Positions 20,563 through 29,586 are shown, numbered from the stretch's first letter. The stretch: DNA of 64,000 nt from Azospirillum ramasamyi (GCF_003233655.1 NZ_CP029829.1:480978-544977), one strand, 5' to 3'. Program-made: numbers and translations. Notes: generated by a model not told the origin, from the letters alone.

Positions 20563-21670
20563 CCCAGCCGGCCAGCACCGCGGCGGCATCGCTTTCCCGC
20601 AAGGGCGCGCGTTCCGGCGGCGGGGCGCCGTCGACGCGCAGGCCCATCAGCGTTTCCACCAGCGGTTCCGGCCCGGCCGTGACGCGGATCTGGCCGCGCG
20701 CGGCGACATGCGGGTGGGTGGGCACCTCGGCCAGTTCGGGCAACGCCTCGAAACAGCAGTCGACGGGATCGAGCAGGGCCTTCCACTCCGCCAGCGTCCG
20801 CGTCGCGAACAGCGCCTCCAACTCCGCGGTCAGGGCGGTCTGGGGCAGCGGGTCGTCCTGCCGGGCGATCCAGTCGGGGCGGCCGACCGCTTCGCAGAAG
20901 CCTTGCCAGAACTTGGCCTCCAGCGCCGACAGGGTGGCGAAGCGGCCATCGGCGGTGCGATAGATGCGATAGCAGGCGGCGCCGCCCGACAGCAGCGCCT
21001 CGGCGCGCTTCGGCATGGTGCCGCGCGCCGCCGCCGTCAGGTTCAAGCCCTGCCAGCCCAACACCGATTCCATGATCGACAGATCGAGGAAACAGCCTTG
21101 TCCCGACCGTTCCCGCCCGAACAGCGCGCCGGCCACCGCCAGCGCCGTCTGCTGGGCCGAGGCGAAATCCGCCACCGGCAGATAGCTGATGACCGGGCGG
21201 TCCGGCAGCCCGGAGGCGTCGAGCCCGCCGCCGACCGCCATGTAGTTCAGGTCGTGCCCGGCCCGCGTGGCGTAGGGGCCGTCATAGCCCCAGCCCGACA
21301 GGCTGGCATGCACCAGCCGCGGATTGATCTGCCGCAGCCGCTCGCGCCCCAGCCCCAGCTTGTCCATCACGCCCGGCCGGTAGCTCTCGATCAGCGCATC
21401 GGCCTTCGCCAACAGGTCTTCCAGAGCCTTGCGCCCCTCCGCCGACTTCAGGTCGAGGCGGATGACGGTCTTGCCGGCGTTCAGCAGCTTGTAGGCGGCG
21501 GTGGTGCCGTCGCTGTCGGCGGGGCCCAGCCGGCGCAGCGGATCGCCCGCCGGAGGCTCCACCTTCACCACCGTGGCGCCCAGATCGCCCAGCAACTGGG
21601 CCGCATGCGGTCCCGGCAGGTACTGGCCGAGGTCGATGACGCGCAGTCCGGTCAGGAAGGGCAGGGGCAT
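20558..21670 (-). CDS. CaiB/BaiF family (family III) CoA transferase
   Basis: 370 residues from MPLPFLTGLRVIDL; the frame is open upstream through moaA but that is a shadow. Family signatures: LRVIDLGQYLPGPHAAQLLGDLGATVVKVE at the start (given in part in the family as the CoA-binding Rossmann core), the catalytic aspartate in GHDLNY near residue 140, and an LTAAARG... region. These enzymes move CoA between carboxylic acids by a ping-pong mechanism; alpha-methylacyl-CoA racemases also belong here and are not excluded. It follows moaA by 68 bp. The stop codon is contributed by the 117-bp repeat. Confidence 0.9.
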   Translation of the reverse strand: MPLPFLTGLRVIDLGQYLPGPHAAQLLGDLGATVVKVEPPAGDPLRRLGPADSDGTTAAYKLLNAGKTVIRLDLKSAEGRKALEDLLAKADALIESYRPGVMDKLGLGRERLRQINPRLVHASLSGWGYDGPYATRAGHDLNYMAVGGGLDASGLPDRPVISYLPVADFASAQQTALAVAGALFGRERSGQGCFLDLSIMESVLGWQGLNLTAAARGTMPKRAEALLSGGAACYRIYRTADGRFATLSALEAKFWQGFCEAVGRPDWIARQDDPLPQTALTAELEALFATRTLAEWKALLDPVDCCFEALPELAEVPTHPHVAARGQIRVTAGPEPLVETLMGLRVDGAPPPERAPLRESDAAAVLAGWV

Positions 21671-21738
21671 GGCGGTGCTCGCTCTTGGTTGCTTGACCTT
21701 CGGCTGGCGTTCCGGGGGGTGACGCAGTCTAAGAAATC

Positions 21739-22779
21739 TCACCCACCCGTAACGCTCATGTGCCGCCCGACGGCCGGGCCCTGGTGCCGGCGGTCGATGA
21801 TGAAGTCGTGGCCCTTGGGCTTGCGGGTGATGGCTTCGCGCACCGCGTCGATCAGCGGGCCGTCCTCGTCGCTGACGCGCAGCGGCGTGCGCAGGTCGGC
21901 GGCGTCCTCCTGGCCCAGGCACATGTACAGCGTGCCGGTGCAGGTCAGCCGCACGCGGTTGCAGCTTTCGCAGAAATTGTGGGTCAGCGGCGTGATGAAG
22001 CCGACGCGCTGGCCGGTCTCCTCCACCCGCACATAGCGGGCGGGGCCGCCGGTGCGGTGGTCGCTCTCGGTCAGGGTCCAGCGCTTCTGCAGCTCGGCCT
22101 TCAGCATGGTCAGCGGCCAATACTGGTCCATGCGGGCGCCCTCGCCGATGTCGCCCATCGGCATGACCTCGATGAAGGTCAGGTCGAAGCCCTGCTCGCC
22201 GCACCACGCCACCATGCGGTGGACTTCATCGTCGTTGACGCCCTTCAGCGCCACCGTGTTGATCTTGATCTTCAGCCCGGCGTCCTTGGCCGCCTGGATG
22301 CCGCCCAGGATCTTGTCCAGCTTGCCCCAGCGGGTGATGGCCTGGAACTTGTGCGGGTCCAGCGTGTCGAGCGAGACGTTGATCCGCCGCACCCCGGCCT
22401 CGTAGAGCCCGGCCGCATGCTTGAACAGCATGGTGCCGTTGGTGGTCAGCGTCAGCTCGTCCAGGTCGCCCGATTCGATGTGGCGGCCGAGCGAGCGGAT
22501 CAGCCGCATCACGTCGCGCCGCACCAGCGGCTCGCCGCCGGTCAGGCGCAGCTTGCGGGTGCCCAGCTTCACGAAGGCGCTGCACAGCCGGTCCAGCTCC
22601 TCCAGCGTCAGAACCTCCGCCTTGGGCAGGAAGCTCATGTCCTCCGCCATGCAGTAGACGCAGCGAAGGTCGCAGCGGTCGGTCACCGACACGCGCAGAT
22701 ACTCCACCTTCCGGCCGAACGGGTCGATCAGCGGAGCGGTGGCGGCTGGCGATTTGGCTTCGGACACTGAATCGGTCAT
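21739..22779 (-). CDS. moaA: GTP 3',8-cyclase (molybdenum cofactor biosynthesis protein A)
   Basis: 346 residues from [10 protein letters not shown] radical-SAM enzyme that converts GTP to the 3',8-cyclic intermediate, the first step of molybdopterin synthesis. The radical-[11 protein letters not shown] motif is near residue 35, the second C-terminal [4Fe-4S] site is [12 protein letters not shown]...C near residue 270, and the conserved C-terminal GG tail is present. The gene sits in the same direction as the ferredoxin and tungstate uptake genes, and divergent from fdhD/mobA, so it fits a Mo/W cofactor island serving the formate dehydrogenase. A short inverted repeat (TATGT...ACATA) lies just upstream near 22820. 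Confidence 0.97.
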   Translation of the reverse strand: MTDSVSEAKSPAATAPLIDPFGRKVEYLRVSVTDRCDLRCVYCMAEDMSFLPKAEVLTLEELDRLCSAFVKLGTRKLRLTGGEPLVRRDVMRLIRSLGRHIESGDLDELTLTTNGTMLFKHAAGLYEAGVRRINVSLDTLDPHKFQAITRWGKLDKILGGIQAAKDAGLKIKINTVALKGVNDDEVHRMVAWCGEQGFDLTFIEVMPMGDIGEGARMDQYWPLTMLKAELQKRWTLTESDHRTGGPARYVRVEETGQRVGFITPLTHNFCESCNRVRLTCTGTLYMCLGQEDAADLRTPLRVSDEDGPLIDAVREAITRKPKGHDFIIDRRHQGPAVGRHMSVTGG

Positions 22780-22912
22780 CGGTGGACTCCACGGGCGGCC
22801 GCTGGCGGGCCGCCACAGTATATGTTCGCTACACATACGATGTGCAACGATCGCGGGAGCGTATTCCACATCACGGTATGCCGGCTTTGACGGCGATCAA
22901 GAGTTCGTCGCT

Positions 22913-24967
22913 TCATATCAGCTTCTGCCGCACCGCCGCCAGTTGTGCTTCCCTCTGGGCCTCCTCGCGTTCGCGCAGGTCGTCTTCGGTGGTGCGGGGC
23001 AGCGGCGGGCGGCCCATGGCGAAGGGATCGTTGCCGCGCTCGAACTGGTCGCGGACGCGGCAATCCTCGCACATGCGGATGCGGTTGGCGGCCTCCGGCG
23101 TCGCGAACATCGCGTGCTTGCCCGCCAGCGTCGTCACGATCTTCTCGATCGCCGACTTGGCAGCGAAGGGCTTGCCGCAGGACACGCAGCAGAAGGGCTC
23201 CTCCTCCTTGATAACCGTCGCGCCGCGCGCCTGGTCACGGAAATCGATCTCCGGCACCAGCGAGATGACCTTCTCGGGGCAGGTGGTCTTGCACAGGCCG
23301 CACTGCACGCAGGCATCCTGGGAGAAGGACAGCATCGGCTTGTCGGGATTGTCGAGCAGCGCGCCCGTGGGGCAGGCGCCGACGCAGGACAGGCAGAGCG
23401 TGCAGCCCGCCACATCCACCGACACCCGGCCGAAGGGGGCGCCCGGCGGCAGCGGCAGGACATCCACGGGGGCGGGGGCGGCCTTGTGCAGGTGGCGCAG
23501 GGCCAGCATGGTGACGGTGCGCTTCGGCCCCATCGGCAGGAACATGCCGGCCTCCACCGTGTCGGCGGGGAGCGCCCACAGCTCGTCCGCCACCGCGTCG
23601 GGATCGGCGGCGTCGATCACCGCCACCCGGCCGGACCCGTAGCCGAGCCCGCTGAAGGCGGCCTCCGCCAGCCCGACCTGCGAGGCCAGCCCGGCGGTCT
23701 CCCCCTCGTTCTCCGGCCCGGTCAGCACGCGGACATGGGTGCAGCCATAGGCGAGCGCCAGCGCGAACAGGTCGAAGCCGACCTGCGTCACCTCGTGCAG
23801 GGCGAAGGGCAGCACGCGGGCCGGCAGGCCGCGGCCGTGCCGGGACATCATGCCGACCAGTTCGTCGCCGTGGCGCGGATCGTGGATCAGCAGGGCGGGG
23901 GCGGCGCCGCCGGCCTTGCGGTAGGTGGTCAGCAGCGTGCGCAGCCGCTCATACACCGTGGCGGCGGGCGGCAGGGCATAGGTGGCGGCGCCGGTCGGGC
24001 AGACCGCGGCGCAGGATCCGCAGCCGGCGCAGACATGCGGGTCGATGGCCACATGGTCGCCGTTGGGCGTGACCGCGCCGGTCGGGCAGACGTCGAGGCA
24101 GCGGGTGCAGCCGGTCTTGCGGCTGCGGGAATGGGCGCAGAGATCGGCCTTGAAGTCGACGAAGCGCGGCTTCTCGAACTCGCCGACCAGATCGGCCATC
24201 TCCATCAGGGCCTTCGCCACCTCGACCGGGCTGTCGGGGTCGGGGCGGAGGTAGCCGTCGCGGCGCTTGTGGTCGGGGAACAGCGGCGTGCCGCCGGTCA
24301 GGTCGAGGATCAGGTCGCAGCGGGCCGACGCCCCTTGCCGCACCGGCTCGAACCCCAGCGTCCCGCGCGAGGAGGGCAATGCCGGGGCATAGTCGTCCAC
24401 CACGATCTCGAAGGCGCCGACCCAGCCGCGTCCGCTGCGGATGCGCCCGCGGAAGATCGCGACGTCCATCACCTGCGGCGGCGCGATGTCCTTGGGGTTG
24501 GTCAGCAGGACGGTGACGTCCAGATGCTTCGCCAGCTGGCGCCCGGCCTCGATGGCGCGCTCGTCGGCGCCGTAGACCAGGCAGGTGCCCTGGGAGGTCA
24601 GGGTCAGGGCGCCGGTGGGCGGGATCGGCAGGGCGGCCTCGGCCAGCAGCGCCGCGATCTTCGGCAGCGCCTGGGCGCCCTCGTCCGACCAGCCGGCGCG
24701 CTCGCGGATGTTGGTGAAGGTCACCGACGTGTCCGGCGCCACTTCCTCCGCGATTTCACTGAAAAGCGGTGCTTCCTGCGTGCAGGCGACCAGCAGCGGC
24801 TGGCCGTTGGCAACCGCCTTCTCGAAGCGGTCGAGCTGCGCCCGGCACAGCTGGGTATGCACGGTGACGGCGCTGCCGTCGCCGCATGCCTTGCCCAGAG
24901 CCGTCCCGTCCAGCGCGATGCTGTGCGCGCAGTCGCAGACGAGCACCGTCCGATCGCCGATCTTCAT
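22913..24967 (-). CDS. large multi-cluster 4Fe-4S ferredoxin-domain protein (formate dehydrogenase associated)
   Basis: 684 residues from MKIGDRTVL, placed by an AGGAG about 11 bases upstream. An N-terminal region (VCDCAHSI..., HTQLCRAQ) recalls HdrA-type proteins. Four ferredoxin-like clusters follow: CTRCLDVCP (with CAH upstream), CAGCGSCAAVCP, CTLCLSCVGACP and CVQCGLCKTTCP. Near the C terminus there are two CxxC pairs (CCVSCGK, CEDC) that may bind zinc or another cluster. No signal or membrane helix, so cytosolic. The role is not established; genes of this kind accompany formate dehydrogenase clusters, and electron transfer or cofactor maturation is inferred. Confidence 0.82.
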   Translation of the reverse strand: MKIGDRTVLVCDCAHSIALDGTALGKACGDGSAVTVHTQLCRAQLDRFEKAVANGQPLLVACTQEAPLFSEIAEEVAPDTSVTFTNIRERAGWSDEGAQALPKIAALLAEAALPIPPTGALTLTSQGTCLVYGADERAIEAGRQLAKHLDVTVLLTNPKDIAPPQVMDVAIFRGRIRSGRGWVGAFEIVVDDYAPALPSSRGTLGFEPVRQGASARCDLILDLTGGTPLFPDHKRRDGYLRPDPDSPVEVAKALMEMADLVGEFEKPRFVDFKADLCAHSRSRKTGCTRCLDVCPTGAVTPNGDHVAIDPHVCAGCGSCAAVCPTGAATYALPPAATVYERLRTLLTTYRKAGGAAPALLIHDPRHGDELVGMMSRHGRGLPARVLPFALHEVTQVGFDLFALALAYGCTHVRVLTGPENEGETAGLASQVGLAEAAFSGLGYGSGRVAVIDAADPDAVADELWALPADTVEAGMFLPMGPKRTVTMLALRHLHKAAPAPVDVLPLPPGAPFGRVSVDVAGCTLCLSCVGACPTGALLDNPDKPMLSFSQDACVQCGLCKTTCPEKVISLVPEIDFRDQARGATVIKEEEPFCCVSCGKPFAAKSAIEKIVTTLAGKHAMFATPEAANRIRMCEDCRVRDQFERGNDPFAMGRPPLPRTTEDDLREREEAQREAQLAAVRQKLI

Positions 24968-25081
24968 CGTCCCAAAAACTCCTGTCGCTTGGGGCTGACG
25001 CCCCTGGCCTTCCGACACTCATATGGGGGAATGCCTCGCGATGGGAACGGGAATCTTATCGTGATCGATCCGGATGAACAC

Positions 25082-25117
25082 TGACTGGCGCGTTGACCGG
25101 CGCGTTGACCGGCGCGT
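25082..25117. repeat. three tandem 12-bp repeats
   Basis: Three copies of TGACYGGCGCGT in a row downstream of the tungstate-binding protein gene, next to a GC hairpin (about 25121-25150, TGCGGCCCT / AGGGCCGCA). The hairpin has no T-run. This sits in the 197-bp gap between the binding protein gene and the ferredoxin gene, so the two may be separate transcripts. Confidence 0.6.
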
Positions 25118-25164
25118 TCCTGCGGCCCTCCCGGATCGGCAGGGCCGCAGGAAACCCGTCTTCC

Positions 25165-26034
25165 TTACGCCCCCGGCTCGTTGGCGTTGGGGAAGAACAG
25201 CTGTTCGCCGTTGATGGCGTATTCGGCGATGGCCTTCTGGCCCTCGGGCGAGACCAGCCAGTCGACGAAGGCCTGCCCGTCGGCCGCCTTGACGTGGGCG
25301 AACTTGGCCGGGTTGACCACCATCGCGCCATACTGGTTGAACAGGCGCTTGTCGCCCTCCACCAGCACCGTCAGCGGGCCGCGGTTCTTGAAGTTCAGCC
25401 AGGTGCCGCGGTCGGCCAGGGCATAGCCGTTCATCGCGGCGGCGGTGTTCAGCGTCGGACCCATGCCCTGGCCGATGGAGCGGTACCAGCTCTCCTTGGG
25501 CTCCGCCTTGGCCGGGTCGAGGTTGGCGGTCTTCCACAGCGCGAGTTCGGCCTTGTGCGTGCCGCTGTCGTCGCCGCGCGACACGAAGGGGGCCTTGGCG
25601 GCGGCGATCTTCGCCAGGGCGGCGGAGACGTCCTTGCCGCCCTTGATGCCGGCCGGGTCGGCGGCCGGGCCGACGATGACGAAGTCGTTGTACATCACCG
25701 GCTTGCGCTCGGTGGAGAAGCCTTCGGCGACGAACTTCTCTTCCGACGGCTTGTGGTGGACGAACAGCACGTCGGCATCGCCGCGCTTGGCGAGGTCGAT
25801 GGCCTGGCCGGTGCCCTTGGCGACGACCCGCACCTCGATGCCCGTCTTGGCGGTGAATTTCGGCAGGATGGAGCCGAACAGGCCGGAATCCTCGGTCGAG
25901 GTGGTGGAGGCCACCGTGATGAAACGGTCGGCGGCCGACGCGGCCGACGCGGCCGACGGGGCGGCAGCCTGGATCAGGCCGGTCATGGCCGCGGCGGCGG
26001 CGGCTCCCAGCACGAACGAACGGCGCAGCATCAC
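25165..26034 (-). CDS. tungstate-type ABC transporter substrate-binding protein (TupA-like)
   Basis: 289 residues with a Sec/TAT-like signal (RRSFVLGAAAAAAMTGLIQAAAPS). The mature protein starts ITVASTTSTEDSGLFGSILPKF and continues with GTGQAIDLAKRGDADVLFVHHK, the TupA (tungstate) subfamily pattern rather than the ModA pattern. It would capture tungstate (or molybdate) in the periplasm. It is transcribed behind the permease gene (115 bp gap) and faces the formate dehydrogenase genes, which need Mo or W. No ATPase gene lies near. Confidence 0.9.
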   Translation of the reverse strand: MMLRRSFVLGAAAAAAMTGLIQAAAPSAASAASAADRFITVASTTSTEDSGLFGSILPKFTAKTGIEVRVVAKGTGQAIDLAKRGDADVLFVHHKPSEEKFVAEGFSTERKPVMYNDFVIVGPAADPAGIKGGKDVSAALAKIAAAKAPFVSRGDDSGTHKAELALWKTANLDPAKAEPKESWYRSIGQGMGPTLNTAAAMNGYALADRGTWLNFKNRGPLTVLVEGDKRLFNQYGAMVVNPAKFAHVKAADGQAFVDWLVSPEGQKAIAEYAINGEQLFFPNANEPGA

Positions 26035-26148
26035 TTAACTCCTCCGACTGGCGTTGTTGCCGGGAAGGCATAGCGCAGACCGGCCGCCGATGCAAAGGCT
26101 TGCCAAGCTTCCGTCATTTTTACCGCCTGCCGGAATAACCGGCCCGGA

Positions 26149-26847
26149 TCAGACCCGCGCTCCCGTTTCCTTCAGCATGGACGCGGTGAGGTTGACGGCC
26201 AGCGACAGGGTCATCAGGACGAGGCCGAGCGCCAGCGCCATCGGCAGGTCGCCCTTGCTGGTTTCCAGCGCGATGGCCGTGGTCATGACGCGGGTGACAT
26301 GCTCGATGTTGCCGCCGACGATCATCACCGCCCCGACCTCCGCCGACGCGCGGCCGAACCCGGCGAGCACGGTGGTGACGAGGCTCCAGCGCGCCTCCGC
26401 CAGCAGGGTCGCCATCCGCCGGAACGGCCCGGCGCCGGTCACGCGCAGAACGTCGTCATACTCGAACAGCAGATCCTCCACCGTCTGGCGGGAGAGGGAG
26501 GCGATGATCGGCACGATCATCACCGTCTGGGCGACGATCATGGCCGTGGGCGTGAACAGCAGCCCCAGCACGCCGAACGGGCCGGAGCGCGACAGCAGCA
26601 GGTAGACCAGCAGCCCGACCACCACCGGCGGCAGCCCCATCATCGTGTTCAGCACGACGGCGACGGCGCGCCGCCCGGGAAATTTCAGCGCGGCGACCGC
26701 GGCGCCGAGCGGCAGCCCGATCAGCGTGGCGGCGGCGACGGCGGTCAGGCTGACCCGCAACGACAGTCCGACGATCTGCAGCAGCGCCTCGTCCAGCGTT
26801 GTGATCATGGATATGGCCAACGTCATGGCCTGGGAAAAATCTTGCAT
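26149..26847 (-). CDS. tungstate-type ABC transporter permease (TupB-like)
   Basis: 232 residues from MQDFSQAMTL; a later ATG (26826) is possible and the upstream in-frame extension is not conserved. Five or six membrane helices are visible. The permease EAA-type loop reads EVGAVMIVGGNIEHVTRVMTTAIA, and GLPLGAAVAALKFPGRR matches TupB/CysT-type permeases. It forms the inner-membrane channel for oxyanion import with the adjacent binding protein. The matching ATP-binding subunit is absent from both sides, so it must be encoded elsewhere. It is divergent from fdhD with an 88-bp gap. Confidence 0.87.
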   Translation of the reverse strand: MQDFSQAMTLAISMITTLDEALLQIVGLSLRVSLTAVAAATLIGLPLGAAVAALKFPGRRAVAVVLNTMMGLPPVVVGLLVYLLLSRSGPFGVLGLLFTPTAMIVAQTVMIVPIIASLSRQTVEDLLFEYDDVLRVTGAGPFRRMATLLAEARWSLVTTVLAGFGRASAEVGAVMIVGGNIEHVTRVMTTAIALETSKGDLPMALALGLVLMTLSLAVNLTASMLKETGARV

Positions 26848-26935
26848 GGTGTCCAGATCAAAAAATGGAATTGCATGGGCCGGGGGCTTGTCCCAAGACC
26901 GGCCCTCGCCCACACTCGTGCGCATGAGCCCTATC

Positions 26936-27832
26936 ATGAGTCTTAAGACCTTCACCATAGCGCCGGACCCGGCGGACCCCAAGTTGACGGAGCGCGTGCG
27001 CGGTCTGGATCAGGACGGCCGCGAGATCGAAACCGCCGTCACGGTGGAAAGGCCGCTGACCCTGTACCTGAACGGGCAGGAAATCGTCACGATGATGACG
27101 ATCGGCGACTATCCCGATTGTCTGGCCGTCGGCTATCTGCTGAACCAGAACATGCTGCGGCGCGACGACCGCATCACCGGCATTGACGTGGACGAGGAAA
27201 CCGACACCGTCGTCGTCCGCACCGAGCGCGCGACCGACTATGAAGCCAAGCTGAAGAAGAAGACGCTGACCTCCGGCTGCGCCCAGGGCACCGCCTTCGG
27301 CGACGTGATGGAAACCTTCGAGTCCGTCAGCCTGCCCGCCGACGTGCGGCTCCGCACCTCGTGGATCTACGCGCTGTCCAGGCAGATCAACCTGCAGCCC
27401 AGCCTGTATCTGGAGGCTGGCGCCATCCATGGTTGCGTGCTGTGTCAGGAGGACCGGCCGCTGGTCTACATGGAGGACGTCGGCCGCCACAATGCGGTGG
27501 ACAAGGTCGCCGGCTACATGCATCTGAACGGCATTCCGGCCGGGGACAAGATTTTCTACACCACCGGGCGCCTGACCTCTGAGATGGTCATCAAGACGGT
27601 GCAGATGGGCATTCCGATCCTGATCTCGCGCTCCGGCTTCACCGCCTGGGGCGTGCAGCTGGCGCGGCAGGCCAACCTGACGCTGGTCGGCCGGGCCAAG
27701 GGCAAGCGCTTCATCGCGCTGGCCGGCACCGACCGGCTGGTCTTCGACACCGATGGAGCCCTGGCCGATGCCTCCGGTGCAGCCGACGAGGACCGCCGGC
27801 ATGCACGCAAGGGAAGCCGCGATGATGACTGA
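26936..27832 (+). CDS. fdhD: formate dehydrogenase accessory sulfurtransferase
   Basis: 298 residues from MSLKTF; an ATG 12 bp upstream is equally possible and neither has a strong ribosome site. FdhD passes sulfur from a cysteine desulfurase to the Mo-bis-MGD cofactor before insertion in formate dehydrogenase. Family blocks: VERPLTLYLNG near residue 36, GDYPDCLAVGYLL, GCVLCQE, MEDVGRHNAVDKV and YTTGRLTSEMV. The reactive-site loop reads TSGCAQG (Cys115), with one cysteine where E. coli has two. It starts the plus-strand cofactor and dehydrogenase operon and overlaps mobA by 11 bp. Confidence 0.96.
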   Translation: MSLKTFTIAPDPADPKLTERVRGLDQDGREIETAVTVERPLTLYLNGQEIVTMMTIGDYPDCLAVGYLLNQNMLRRDDRITGIDVDEETDTVVVRTERATDYEAKLKKKTLTSGCAQGTAFGDVMETFESVSLPADVRLRTSWIYALSRQINLQPSLYLEAGAIHGCVLCQEDRPLVYMEDVGRHNAVDKVAGYMHLNGIPAGDKIFYTTGRLTSEMVIKTVQMGIPILISRSGFTAWGVQLARQANLTLVGRAKGKRFIALAGTDRLVFDTDGALADASGAADEDRRHARKGSRDDD

Positions 27833-28457
27833 GACAGCACACCGGGATATTGGCGGCGTCCTGCTGGCCGGGGGCCTGTCGCGCCGGATGGGCGGCGGCG
27901 ACAAGTGCCTGCGTCCACTGGGCGGCCGGACCATCCTGGAGCGGATCGTCGCCACCGTCCGGCCGCAGGTCGGCCCGCTGGTGCTGAACGCCAACGGCGA
28001 CCCGGCCCGCTTCGCCCATCTCCATCTGCCGGTCGCGGCGGATGTGGTGGAGGGCTATGCCGGCCCGCTCGCCGGCGTGCTGACCGGCATGGAGTGGATG
28101 CGCGGCACCGCCCCCGGCGTCGCCTGGGTCGCCAGCTTCGCCACCGACGCGCCCTTCATCCCGCGCGACCTCGTTTCCCGCATGGCGGCGGCGCTGGAGC
28201 GCGAGGGCGCCGATCTCGCCTGCGCCCGGTCCGCCGGTCAGGAGCATCCCGTCTTCGGTCTGTGGCCGATCCGCCTGGCCGGCGATCTGCGCCGGGCGAT
28301 GGTGGATGAGGGCATCCGCAAGGTCGATGCCTGGACCGCCCGCTACCGGCTGGCCGTCGCCGACTTCGACGTCGGGCCGGTCGATCCCTTCTTCAACACC
28401 AACCGGCCGGAGGATCTGGCCGAGGCGGAACGCCTGCTGGCGTCGGGACATGTGTGA
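27822..28457 (+). CDS. mobA: molybdenum cofactor guanylyltransferase
   Basis: 211 residues from the first ATG of an ATGATG pair, preceded by AAGGGAAG. The nucleotidyltransferase motif GVLLAGGLSRRMGGGDK is at the N terminus, with the FATDAPFIP metal-site region near residue 105. MobA attaches GMP to Mo-molybdopterin, giving the bis-MGD cofactor used by formate dehydrogenases. It overlaps the end of fdhD by 11 bp and its own stop shares one base with the next start (TGATG), so translation of fdhD, mobA and the DUF3305 gene appears coupled. Confidence 0.95.
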   Translation: MMTETAHRDIGGVLLAGGLSRRMGGGDKCLRPLGGRTILERIVATVRPQVGPLVLNANGDPARFAHLHLPVAADVVEGYAGPLAGVLTGMEWMRGTAPGVAWVASFATDAPFIPRDLVSRMAAALEREGADLACARSAGQEHPVFGLWPIRLAGDLRRAMVDEGIRKVDAWTARYRLAVADFDVGPVDPFFNTNRPEDLAEAERLLASGHV

Positions 28458-28966
28458 TGACTGAACAGCTTGCTCCCCAATCGCTTGAGCGCATCGAGAC
28501 CATGCCGCTGGGCATCGTGGTGGAGCGCCGCCGCGGCGTCACCGCCTGGGCCGACTGGAGCTGGCGCCCGGTGTCGGTCATCCCCGGCGCCGGCCCGGTC
28601 GATCCGCCCGGCCGCCTCCTGATGGAGGGCGAGGGCTGGAGCCAAAGCCATGCCGTCACCCTGACGCTGGAGCTGTTCCGCACCGACACCGAGGGCTACC
28701 GCCTGAACCTGTCGCAGGACCCGCCGCGCCTGTGGGTGGTGATGCGCCCCGGTGCGGATGGCGAGGAGCTGGTGCCCTTCATCGTCACCGCGTCGGCCCA
28801 TGAAGGGGAGGGCTATCAGGTCGGCAGCGACGTGGTGGAAACCGTGCCGATGCCGGCGGAAGTGATCGCGCTGGTCCGCGATTTCGTCGAGCAGCACCAT
28901 GTCGACGTCCCCTTCCACAAGCGCGAACGCAAGCGCCACTTCGAGAAGGAGGAGCGGCGGCGATGA
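28457..28966 (+). CDS. DUF3305 domain protein
   Basis: 169 residues; start overlaps the mobA stop. Conserved features seen: MPLGIVVERRRGVTAWADWSWRPVSVIPG near residue 17 (given as family start), and a strongly basic C terminus HKRERKRHFEKEERRR. Soluble, no signal. DUF3305 has no proven function but is nearly always next to DUF3306 and formate dehydrogenase genes, so a role in assembling or supporting that enzyme is likely. The final four bases overlap the DUF3306 start (ATGA). Confidence 0.88.
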   Translation: MTEQLAPQSLERIETMPLGIVVERRRGVTAWADWSWRPVSVIPGAGPVDPPGRLLMEGEGWSQSHAVTLTLELFRTDTEGYRLNLSQDPPRLWVVMRPGADGEELVPFIVTASAHEGEGYQVGSDVVETVPMPAEVIALVRDFVEQHHVDVPFHKRERKRHFEKEERRR

Positions 28967-29586
28967 GCGATGAAGCCTTCCTGTCGCGCTGGTCGCGCCT
29001 GAAACGCACCGCCGTCAAGCCGGAACCGGAGGCCGTCGACGTTGCGCCGCCCGTCGAGGCGGTGCCGCATCCGGTCGCGGTCGCCGAGGAAGTGCCGGCC
29101 GATTCCGCCCTGCCGGACGCTTTGACCAGCGCCACGGAGGACGCGGATGGCGAAACCGACGACCCGCTGAAGGATCTGCCGCCGGTCGAGGAGTTGACCG
29201 GCGAGTCCGACTACACCCCCTTCCTGCGCGCCGAGGTGCCGGAGGATGTGCACCGTCAGGCATTGCGTAAGCTGTGGACCTCCGATCCGATCTACGCCAA
29301 TGACGACGGATTGAAGGACTATGCCGACGATTATGCCAGCCTGTTCACCGGCAATGTCCCGGTGAAGACCCTCTACCGCGTCGGTGAAGGGTTCCTGAAC
29401 ATGCTGGACGAGAAGGCGGAGGGCGGTCCCGACGCCTTGCCGTCGGCGGATGCCGAGGCCGTTGCCGGGGACGACACTCCCACCTCTCAACCTGCGATCC
29501 CCTCGCCGCCCGGTCCACACGCAAACGAGGTTTGCACCGACGCGGCAGACAAAGCTTCGGTCCCCCGGCAGCGGGGAGAGGGGTAG
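28963..29586 (+). CDS. DUF3306 domain protein
   Basis: 207 residues. The N terminus SDEAFLSRWSRLKR is typical. An acidic, Pro/Ala/Val-rich linker (residues about 20-80) leads to the conserved block LRKLWTSDPIYANDDGLKDYADDYA near residue 105, which defines the family. The tail after about residue 150 is disordered. Function unknown; it pairs with DUF3305 in formate dehydrogenase operons. Followed by a hairpin at 29594-29626 and then the second part of the cluster with its own promoter region. Confidence 0.88.
   Translation: MSDEAFLSRWSRLKRTAVKPEPEAVDVAPPVEAVPHPVAVAEEVPADSALPDALTSATEDADGETDDPLKDLPPVEELTGESDYTPFLRAEVPEDVHRQALRKLWTSDPIYANDDGLKDYADDYASLFTGNVPVKTLYRVGEGFLNMLDEKAEGGPDALPSADAEAVAGDDTPTSQPAIPSPPGPHANEVCTDAADKASVPRQRGEG

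Noticed and set aside
20558..22207. 549-codon minus-strand frame that reaches into moaA
   Set aside because: Only the part from 21670 is CoA-transferase sequence; the upstream part is out of frame with moaA and not conserved.
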